Assembly (NCBI GenBank): GCA_031267205.1
Contig: JAIRZN010000002.1
Location: forward strand, 1-5,233
DNA length: 5,233 bases
Direction of reading: 5' to 3'
From: Tannerellaceae bacterium
GTDB taxonomy: Bacteria; Bacteroidota; Bacteroidia; Bacteroidales; Tannerellaceae
Shown: positions 1-5,233 of the stretch, in pieces
How the letters are laid out: the number at the start of each line of letters is the position of its first letter
Numbering within the stretch: the first letter of the stretch is position 1
Made by a program: the position numbers and the translations under genes
The notes under the pieces: model-generated
The model's input: only the letters and a program-made list of their open reading frames with translations
Databases searched by the model: none
What the model was told of the DNA's origin: nothing

Positions 1-10
1 GTGTCTTCAT
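1..10 (-). CDS. Possible start of a leftward gene, cut by window edge
   Basis: An ATG on the minus strand at 8-10 (reading M-K-T) sits about 20 to 25 bases downstream of the transcription start implied by the promoter at 38-68. The bases just before it are almost all A and T, as is usual before Bacteroidota start codons. Only three codons lie inside the window, so nothing can be said about the product. The call rests on promoter position and start context, not on protein sequence. Confidence 0.3.
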
Positions 11-37
11 AAGTAATATTTTTTAAATTTGATTCGC

Positions 38-68
38 TAAAGATACGGAAAAGAAATGCAACTTCAAA
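38..68 (-). promoter_or_regulatory. Bacteroidetes-type sigma-ABfr promoter, leftward
   Basis: Read on the minus strand, TTTG (plus 65-68) is followed after exactly 19 bases by TATCTTTA (plus 38-45). The known Bacteroidetes consensus for the primary sigma factor is TTTG near -33 and TAnnTTTG near -7 with about 19 to 21 bases between. Only the last base of the -7 box deviates. Transcription would start around 30-33 and read the ATG at 8-10. It lies downstream of the transposase relic, so it would not express that relic. Confidence 0.5.
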
Positions 69-98
69 GAGAAATGTATGCCGGTTTGAGGTAAATAA

Positions 99-608
99 TC
101 AGTTGTACTTATTTATACATCCCGCGAGTAGTTTTGCCTCTAACCCCGGCCTTAGTAGTTTTGTCGTTTTTCAGCGGATTAAGAGCAATTCTGTTAGGTA
201 GCGAATAGTTGTGCTGCAAATCCGGCTCTCTTGCGGCTGTTGTCCTCATTGAACCCTACATCAAATACCCAGTGCAAAGAGTTCTCTATACCCCAATGGA
301 AACGCACTGACCGGTTTATCAACTTTGTATCCGCCGAAAGACTGCTGATGTAAAGACGGATTTTCTTTTCCGTCCTACCGGTAGTCTTGATAAAACGTTC
401 CGATTTTATTTTTATCAGGGACTTTAATCCTCCCCCATTCTTCTTTGGATTCAATCAGGGAGAGGTCGCCAACAACTATACATCTGCGGGTTTCCACTCT
501 TCCATGTCCGGAATCCAATTGTTCGTCGCAATCACTAACGGGCAGAAAGCGAAAAGAATCCTCTACCTGTTCAGGCAACTTCCCCACGTAACGGTCGAGG
601 CCATATCC
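99..608 (-). pseudogene. ISAs1-family transposase remnant (C-terminal half, frameshifted)
   Basis: Minus-strand relic of an ISAs1/H-repeat type DDE transposase, the enzyme that would cut and rejoin its insertion sequence. Reading from 608 leftward, the recognisable blocks are VEDSFRF, GHGRVETRRC and DLSLIESKEEW. After a shift come KSERFIKTTGRTEKK, YISSLSADTKLIN, RFHWGIENSLHWVFDVGFNE and SRKRAG. After a second shift come NRIALN and LKNDKTTKAGVRGK, and after a third a weaker tail, LLAGCINKYN, ending at a TGA at 99-101. The Glu of HWGIEN (codon 284-286) corresponds to the family's catalytic Glu. The N-terminal half with the two catalytic Asp residues is absent. Shifts lie at the C5 run 432-436, near 196, and in the T run 132-135; each needs one base skipped. 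An in-frame TGA at 609-611 closes the 5' side, although weak similarity in another frame (VERMREDG, compare family IREKG) may extend to about 645. No terminal inverted repeat was found. The family is recognised from memory; about 170 of the usual roughly 370 residues remain. Confidence 0.85.
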
Positions 609-792
609 TCAAGCCCGTCTTCGCGCATCCGTTCCACACTAAGGCCTGTTAATGACCGAAAATAACTGCGGGGACTTCCCTAAGACGTTTTATTGGGGGA
701 TATATAACTTTTCCGACAATTATAAACGTAATTCAGACGTATTGGCCCTGAAATATACAGCAGTAAAGTTAGGTATATACGGAAAATTAATA
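609..792. other. Intergenic stretch, no recognisable gene
   Basis: This stretch lies between the transposase relic and the rimP promoter candidate. The part up to about 645 may be further decayed transposase. From about 660 it is A/T-rich with no protein of recognisable family on either strand. It contains an imperfect short direct repeat: AGACGTTTTATTGG around 683-696 and AGACGTATTGG around 735-745. TAACTTTT at 705-712 resembles a -7 box, but no TTTG lies at the right distance upstream. Confidence 0.5.
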
Positions 793-800
793 TATATTTG
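769..800 (+). promoter_or_regulatory. Candidate promoter of the rimP-nusA-infB operon
   Basis: TATATTTG at 793-800 matches the Bacteroidetes -7 consensus TAnnTTTG at every defined position. The -33 element is weak: TTAG at 769-772, 20 bases upstream, is the best match to TTTG. Transcription would start near 806, giving a leader of about 64 bases before the rimP ATG at 870. The surrounding region is A/T-rich, which raises the chance of a fortuitous match. The location just upstream of the operon supports it. Confidence 0.45.
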
Positions 801-816
801 CGGCCGATTGATAAAA

Positions 817-870
817 ATGACGAGGGGGCGGGTAGTCCCCTCCTTTTGTTCTTATAATATTAATGCGTAA
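817..870 (+). CDS. Possible 17-codon leader ORF overlapping the rimP start
   Basis: ATG at 817-819 opens a short frame reading MTRGRVVPSFCSYNINA and ending at TAA 868-870. The final A of its stop is the first base of the rimP ATG (TAATG), an arrangement typical of translational coupling. The ATG follows GATAAAA, an A-rich context like other Bacteroidota starts, and would lie about 10 bases from the transcription start inferred from the 793-800 box. The hairpin at 822-842 falls entirely within its first codons, so a translating ribosome would open it. No protein family is recognisable and the product may be irrelevant. This frame is also open further upstream from 652, but that longer reading has no promoter or similarity support. 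It could be chance. Confidence 0.3.
   Translation: MTRGRVVPSFCSYNINA
822..853 (+). terminator. GC-rich hairpin with T-rich tail in rimP leader (attenuator-like)
   Basis: GAGGGG at 822-827 pairs perfectly with CCCCTC at 837-842 across a 9-base loop (828-836). The stem is followed by CTTTTGTTCTT (843-853), a T-rich tract interrupted by G and C. This resembles a weak intrinsic terminator placed between the promoter candidate and rimP, hence a possible attenuator. On the opposite strand the hairpin is followed by GTCATTTTTAT, so it could also stop leftward transcription. The stem is only six pairs and the loop long, so termination strength is uncertain. Confidence 0.4.
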
Positions 871-1337
871 TGATTGACAAAGAAAAAATAGTCCGTATAG
901 TGACGGACAAGTTATCCGCCTCTGCACACTACATAGTGGACGTAAGTGTCGAGCAAGGCAACAGGATCGTCGTAGAAATAGACGGCGATGAGGCGGTAGG
1001 GATAGACGACTGCGCGGATTTAAGCCGCTACATCGAAGCAAACCTCGACAGGGAGACGGAGGACTACGAATTGGAAGTAGGCTCGGCAGGACTGACGTCG
1101 CCCTTCAAGACGATGCGACAGTACGTCAAGAATATCGGCAACGCAATAGAGCTTACGCTCAAAAGCGGAGCAAAGCAAACAGGCGTACTCAAAACAGTCG
1201 ATGAGGCAGGCCTGACACTCGGCGTGGAGAAGCAAATAAAGCCCGAAGGCGCCAAGTGCAAGATAAAGGTAGAGGAAGAAGAATCCTATACGTTCGACGA
1301 AATTAAATATGCAAAATACATACTAAAATTCAAGTAA
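870..1337 (+). CDS. rimP: Ribosome maturation factor RimP
   Basis: Full-length RimP, 155 residues, the usual size. In the family this cytoplasmic protein binds free 30S subunits and aids their maturation, including S12 incorporation. The N-terminal alpha/beta domain (about 1-80) carries the family signature VVEIDGDEAVGIDDC (34-48), then LSRYIE and DYELEVGSAGL (65-75), with the conserved G-S-A-G followed by PFK at 78-80. The C-terminal small beta-barrel domain covers about 82-155 (G-V-L-K at 105-108, ending YAKYILKFK). ATG 870 is chosen because MIDKEKIVRIV matches the start of Bacteroides homologues and no upstream in-frame extension looks conserved. There is no Shine-Dalgarno sequence. The start overlaps the stop of a possible leader ORF. 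nusA follows after 6 bases, so the two are surely co-transcribed and possibly translationally coupled. Isoleucine is mostly ATA here. Function is assigned by family resemblance. Confidence 0.95.
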   Translation: MIDKEKIVRIVTDKLSASAHYIVDVSVEQGNRIVVEIDGDEAVGIDDCADLSRYIEANLDRETEDYELEVGSAGLTSPFKTMRQYVKNIGNAIELTLKSGAKQTGVLKTVDEAGLTLGVEKQIKPEGAKCKIKVEEEESYTFDEIKYAKYILKFK

Positions 1338-1343
1338 GAGACA

Positions 1344-2612
1344 ATGGCCAGAAAAGCGGAAACAATCAGTATGACTGACACCCTTGCGGAGTTCAAGGAA
1401 TTAAAAAACATAGATAAGGAAACAATGATCAGCGTGCTCGAGGAATCATTCAGGAGCGTCATAGCTAAAATGTTCGGCACGGATGAGAATTATGATGTGA
1501 TAATCAATCCTGAGAAGGGTGATTTTGAGATTTGGAGGAACCGCGTCGCCGTAGCCGACGATCAGTTGGAAGACAGCAACCTGCAGATAACCCTGACGGA
1601 AGCTCGCAAGATAGATGCCGCCAGCGAGATAGGAGAAGAAGTGACCGACGAGGTTCACTTCGCCGATTTCGGTCGCCGCGCAATCCTGAACCTGCGCCAG
1701 ACGCTCTCGTCGAAGATACTTGAGCTGCAAAAGGACAACCTGTACGCAAAATACAGGGAGCGGGTAGGACAAATAATAGCCGCCGACGTATACCAGGTTT
1801 GGAAGAAAGAGATACTAATGCTCGACGACGAGGGCGACGAGCTACTGTTGCCCAAAGCCGAACAGATCCCAACCGATATATATCGTAAGGGCGAAACCGT
1901 GCGCGCCATCGTACAAAGAGTGGAGAACGTCAATAATAATCCGCGCATCACCCTTTCGCGCACGGACAAGATATTCCTCCAGCGCCTCTTCGAATTGGAA
2001 GTGCCGGAGATACACGACGGACTGATAACGATCAAAGCCATCGCCCGCATACCCGGAGAAAGAGCCAAGGTCGCCGTCGAATCATACGATGACCGCATAG
2101 ACCCCGTAGGCGCATGCGTAGGCATGAAAGGCTCGCGCATACACGGCATAGTACGCGAACTTAGGAATGAGAACATAGACGTCATCAACTATACGACAAA
2201 TGTGGCCCTGTTTATACAGCGCTCCCTGAGTCCCGCTAAAGTATCATCTATCCGCGTGAACGAAGAAGAACGCAAGGCCGAAGTCTACCTCAGGCCCGAA
2301 GAAGTCTCGCTGGCCATCGGCAAAGGCGGTCTGAATATCAAATTAGCCTGCATGTTGACGGAGTACGTGATCGACGTCTTCCGCGACATAGAAGGAGCCG
2401 ACGAGGAAGACATCTATTTAGATGAGTTTGCGGACGAAATCGACACATGGGTGATAGATGCACTGAAAAATATAGGTTGCTATACAGCAAAGAACGTCCT
2501 TGCGCTAACTCGCGAAGAAATCATCGAGCGCGCCGACCTGGAAGAGCAGACCGTAGACGATGTGCTGACTATTCTTGCCGCTGAATTTGCGGATGAAGAG
2601 ATGAAGAACTAA
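1344..2612 (+). CDS. nusA: Transcription termination/antitermination factor NusA
   Basis: Full-length NusA, 422 residues, typical of Bacteroidota and shorter than the 495-residue E. coli protein, whose C-terminal acidic repeats are not both present here. It binds RNA polymerase and nascent RNA and controls pausing, termination and antitermination. Domains: RNA-polymerase-binding N-terminal domain (about 1-130, with VLEESFRSVIAKMFG at 31-45 and FGRRAILNLRQTL at 109-121); S1 domain (about 138-207, ending NNNPRITLSR); KH1 (about 228-292, with PGERAKVAVES at 237-247 and a GMKG loop at 260-263); KH2 (about 296-350, with IGKGGLNIKLA at 325-335, GKGG loop at 326-329). A helix-hairpin-helix region covers about 362-416 (IGCYTAKNVLALTREE onward). 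The ATG at 1344 is six bases after the rimP stop, and MARKAETISM matches homologue starts. infB follows after 24 bases with no terminator. In E. coli NusA acts on its own operon leader; whether that holds here is unknown. Confidence 0.96.
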   Translation: MARKAETISMTDTLAEFKELKNIDKETMISVLEESFRSVIAKMFGTDENYDVIINPEKGDFEIWRNRVAVADDQLEDSNLQITLTEARKIDAASEIGEEVTDEVHFADFGRRAILNLRQTLSSKILELQKDNLYAKYRERVGQIIAADVYQVWKKEILMLDDEGDELLLPKAEQIPTDIYRKGETVRAIVQRVENVNNNPRITLSRTDKIFLQRLFELEVPEIHDGLITIKAIARIPGERAKVAVESYDDRIDPVGACVGMKGSRIHGIVRELRNENIDVINYTTNVALFIQRSLSPAKVSSIRVNEEERKAEVYLRPEEVSLAIGKGGLNIKLACMLTEYVIDVFRDIEGADEEDIYLDEFADEIDTWVIDALKNIGCYTAKNVLALTREEIIERADLEEQTVDDVLTILAAEFADEEMKN

Positions 2613-2636
2613 AGAAAGTATACGATAAAATTGATT

Positions 2637-5233
2637 ATGCCTATAAAATTAATACATGTAACGAGGGATTTGAATGTAGGAATTACTACGGTGGTGGATT
2701 TTCTTCAAAAAAACGGTCATACGATCGACAGCAATCCCAACACGCGAATCAATGATGAGCAACACACTATGCTCGTTAAGGAGTTTGGAAAGGACTTGTC
2801 GCCCAAGGAACGGGAACGGATGTTGACTAAGCCCGCCGTCGTACCGGAAAACGTTGCGCACGAAAGAAAGGAAGAAAAGCCGGCGGAATCCATACCCGAA
2901 ATTTCCGAAGAGCTTAAACCGGAAATTACAGCCAGAGGCAGAATAGATTCAAACAAACAAACGGAAAAGCCGCCGGTAGAAAAAGAGGATGGAGAGAAAA
3001 CACAGCCCGTCATGCACGAACCCGTAGCCGAGCCCGCCGTGACGCCTTCGAGTAAAACGCCCGCCGGAGAGCCTCTACCCACATCGCACGCAGTTGAAAA
3101 GGAAATCATAATGGAAGAAAAAAAATCATCTCAGCTAACAACCGAGCAAGTGAAAACAGAACGGAAAAGTGAAGATGCAAACGCCGACAAACCCCAGCCC
3201 AAAGTCGAAGACAGCCAAACCCCATTCAGGCTGAACCATTCCAAACTGGAATCAGGCATCAAGGTGACAGGCAAAATAGACCTTGCATCAATCAACCAGG
3301 CCACACGCCCGAAAAAGAAATCAAGAGGAGAAAAAAGAAGAGAACGCGCCTCAGATCCCAACAGACGCCCACAGGCCGCACACCCGGTTAAAGCCCCCAG
3401 AGACGCAAACGCCAAAGTCGCTGCACCCCAGCCGCCGAAACCGCCGACCGCCCCCGCGCCTAAAACGGCTGAAGGAGATGCAAAGAAAAAACGCAAACGC
3501 ATCAAGAAGGACCGGATCGACATTAATAATACACCCGGCATGAACGCACGCCCGGTAGCGCACCGCGACGATCGTAAGAATCGCCTGCGCAAACCCGTGA
3601 AGGTAGAAGTGAGCGAAGAAGACGTACAGAAACAAATAAAGGAAACCCTCGCCAGGCTCACCAATAAAGGAAACAAGAGCAGCAAGGGCGCAAAATACCG
3701 CCGTGACAAACGCGACGCCGCCATGCAACGCGAACATAAACTGATGGCTCAGGAGGAAGAAGAAAGCAAGATTCTTAAACTTACCGAATTTGTTACCGCC
3801 AACGACCTGGCGAACATGATGAGTATCCCCGTAACGCAGGTTATCGCAACCTGTATGAGCATAGGCATAATGGTATCCATCAACCAGCGCCTGGACGCAG
3901 AAACCATCAATATCGTAGCGGAAGAGTTCGGCTTCAAGACCGAATACGTCAGCGCGGAAGTGGTAGAAGCAATCAAAACGGACGAAGACGACAACGAAGA
4001 CGACTGGGCTACCCGCCCGCCTATCGTAACCGTTATGGGCCACGTCGATCATGGTAAAACATCCCTGCTCGATAATATACGTAACGCCAACGTCATAGCC
4101 GGCGAAGCGGGAGGCATCACCCAGCATATAGGAGCATACAACGTGAAGCTGCCGCGCAGCGGACGTCGCATCACCTTCTTAGATACGCCGGGGCACGAAG
4201 CTTTTACCGCCATGCGCGCCCGCGGAGCGAAGGTGACGGATATGGCCATCATCATCGTAGCCGCAGACGATAGCGTAATGCCGCAGACGGTGGAAGCCAT
4301 CAATCACGCCTCGGCGGCAGGCGTCCCCATAGTGTTTGCTATAAATAAGATAGACAAGCCCCATGCAAACCCTGAAAAGATAAAGGAAGAACTCGCTAAC
4401 ATGAACTATCTGGTAGAAGACTGGGGAGGCAAGTATCAAAGCCAGGAAATATCTGCAAAAAAGGGAATCGGAGTGGAGGAACTATTGGAAAAAGTATTGC
4501 TCGAAGCAGATTTGCTCGACCTGAAAGCCAATCCGAAGCTGAGGGCCACAGGTTCCATTATAGAATCCTCCTTAGACAAAGGACGCGGATATGTTTCCAC
4601 TGTGCTGGTAGAGAACGGAACATTGAAAACCGGAGACATCGTACTCGCCGGCACACACTACGGAAGGGTGAAGGCTATGTTCAACGAACGAAACCAGAAG
4701 AAAGATACCGCCGGCCCCTCCGAACCGGTTCTGATACTCGGACTGAGCGGCGCCCCGCAAGCCGGCGACACCTTTAACGTACTGGAGACCGACCAGGAAG
4801 CCCGCGAGATAGCCGGTCGTCGCGAACAGTTGCAACGCGAACTCGGATTGCGCACCCAGAAACGGGTAACGCTCGACGATATAGGTCGCCGCATCGCTAT
4901 CGGCAGCTTCCAGGAGCTGAACGCGATAGTAAAAGGCGATGTAGACGGCTCGGTGGAAGCGTTGTCGGATTCCCTGATCCGGCTTTCGACTAAAGAAATA
5001 CAAGTTAACGTAATCCATAAAGCCGTAGGGCAGATTTCCGAGTCGGACGTAGTTCTGGCCGCCGCCTCCAATGCCATTATCATCGGCTTCCAAGTACGTC
5101 CGGCGCAACCCGCGCGCCGCTTAGCCGAAAAAGAAGGAGTTGAAATCCGGCTGTATTCCATCATCTACAACGCCATCGAAGAAGTGAAAAGCGCCATGGA
5201 AGGCATGCTCGCCCCTGAGGTAAAAGAAGAAAT
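2637..5233 (+). CDS. infB: Translation initiation factor IF2 (3' end beyond window)
   Basis: The first 865 residues of IF2, the GTPase that brings fMet-tRNA to the 30S subunit and promotes 50S joining. An N-terminal IF2_N-type domain occupies about 1-52 (VTRDLNVGITTVVDFLQKNG at 8-27). A long Lys/Glu/Pro/Ala-rich linker follows, about 53-375, with the Bacteroidota-typical block TGKIDLASINQATRPKKK (211-228) and a basic tract KKKRKRIKKDR. A second IF2_N domain spans about 379-440. The GTPase domain, about 465-633, has G1 GHVDHGKT (468-475), G2 Thr495 in GGIT, G3 DTPGHE (516-521), G4 NKID (570-573) and G5 SAK (606-608), all intact. Domain II spans about 635-725, and domain III starts before GDVDGSVEAL (767-776). 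Domain IV lies beyond the edge, probably about 100 residues. ATG 2637 is chosen because MPIKLIHVTRDLNVG aligns with homologue starts; no Shine-Dalgarno precedes it. No stop or frameshift was seen. Third gene of the operon. Confidence 0.96.
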   Translation, partial: MPIKLIHVTRDLNVGITTVVDFLQKNGHTIDSNPNTRINDEQHTMLVKEFGKDLSPKERERMLTKPAVVPENVAHERKEEKPAESIPEISEELKPEITARGRIDSNKQTEKPPVEKEDGEKTQPVMHEPVAEPAVTPSSKTPAGEPLPTSHAVEKEIIMEEKKSSQLTTEQVKTERKSEDANADKPQPKVEDSQTPFRLNHSKLESGIKVTGKIDLASINQATRPKKKSRGEKRRERASDPNRRPQAAHPVKAPRDANAKVAAPQPPKPPTAPAPKTAEGDAKKKRKRIKKDRIDINNTPGMNARPVAHRDDRKNRLRKPVKVEVSEEDVQKQIKETLARLTNKGNKSSKGAKYRRDKRDAAMQREHKLMAQEEEESKILKLTEFVTANDLANMMSIPVTQVIATCMSIGIMVSINQRLDAETINIVAEEFGFKTEYVSAEVVEAIKTDEDDNEDDWATRPPIVTVMGHVDHGKTSLLDNIRNANVIAGEAGGITQHIGAYNVKLPRSGRRITFLDTPGHEAFTAMRARGAKVTDMAIIIVAADDSVMPQTVEAINHASAAGVPIVFAINKIDKPHANPEKIKEELANMNYLVEDWGGKYQSQEISAKKGIGVEELLEKVLLEADLLDLKANPKLRATGSIIESSLDKGRGYVSTVLVENGTLKTGDIVLAGTHYGRVKAMFNERNQKKDTAGPSEPVLILGLSGAPQAGDTFNVLETDQEAREIAGRREQLQRELGLRTQKRVTLDDIGRRIAIGSFQELNAIVKGDVDGSVEALSDSLIRLSTKEIQVNVIHKAVGQISESDVVLAAASNAIIIGFQVRPAQPARRLAEKEGVEIRLYSIIYNAIEEVKSAMEGMLAPEVKEE

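Noticed and set aside
428..440. Programmed frameshift in the transposase at the C5/G5 run
   Set aside because: ISAs1-family transposases are not known to me to use one, and two further phase shifts plus N-terminal loss point to decay.
387..665. Plus-strand 92-codon open frame
   Set aside because: It lies almost wholly antisense to the transposase relic, has no recognisable family or promoter, and the minus-strand reading explains the sequence far better.
652..870. Plus-strand 72-codon open frame ending at the rimP start
   Set aside because: The composition is that of A/T-rich intergenic DNA, no family is recognisable, and its start lies upstream of the best promoter candidate. Only its last 17 codons are kept as a leader ORF candidate.
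1655..2188. 177-codon minus-strand open frame
   Set aside because: It is antisense to the S1 and KH part of nusA, serine/arginine-rich in the way of a shadow frame, and lacks a promoter or a recognisable family.
2613..2636. Possible regulatory element or terminator between nusA and infB
   Set aside because: The gap is only 24 A/T-rich bases with no hairpin; it reads as a simple spacer within an operon.
3351..4127. 258-codon minus-strand open frame, plus others at 3131-3724 and 4572-5108
   Set aside because: They are antisense to infB, whose translation matches IF2 throughout. Long antisense frames follow from codon bias, and these show no recognisable domain.
1..5233. CRISPR array, tRNA or rRNA gene, or defence system
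   Set aside because: No regularly spaced repeats, tRNA-like cloverleaf, conserved rRNA segments or defence-protein families were recognised on either strand.

Overview
The window looks like chromosomal DNA from a member of the Bacteroidota, most likely order Bacteroidales. The evidence is the rimP-nusA-infB gene order, protein sequences that match Bacteroides/Parabacteroides/Tannerella-type RimP, NusA and IF2 from memory, start codons preceded by A/T-rich leaders rather than Shine-Dalgarno sites, and promoter candidates of the Bacteroidetes type (TTTG near -33, TAnnTTTG near -7). The genus cannot be fixed from this sequence alone.

Left part (1-608, minus strand): a good Bacteroidetes-type promoter at 38-68 points leftward toward an ATG at 8-10, so a gene probably begins here and runs off the left edge. 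Next to it lies the C-terminal half of an ISAs1-family (H-repeat type) DDE transposase, 99-608, broken by three single-base phase shifts and missing its N-terminal half. It is a decayed insertion-sequence relic.

Leader (609-869): no recognisable complete gene. It holds a candidate promoter (TATATTTG at 793-800), a possible 17-codon leader ORF (817-870), and a GC-rich hairpin followed by a T-rich tract (822-853) inside that ORF. The leader ORF's stop overlaps the rimP start as TAATG.

Right part (870-5233, plus strand): a compact operon of rimP (30S maturation factor), nusA (transcription elongation/termination factor) and infB (initiation factor IF2, cut off by the window end after 865 codons). 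The gaps are 6 and 24 bases with no terminator between genes, so co-transcription is likely. The operon links ribosome assembly, transcription elongation and translation initiation, as in many bacteria. The core genes are ordinary for the group. The more unusual material is the rimP leader and the IS relic upstream of it.
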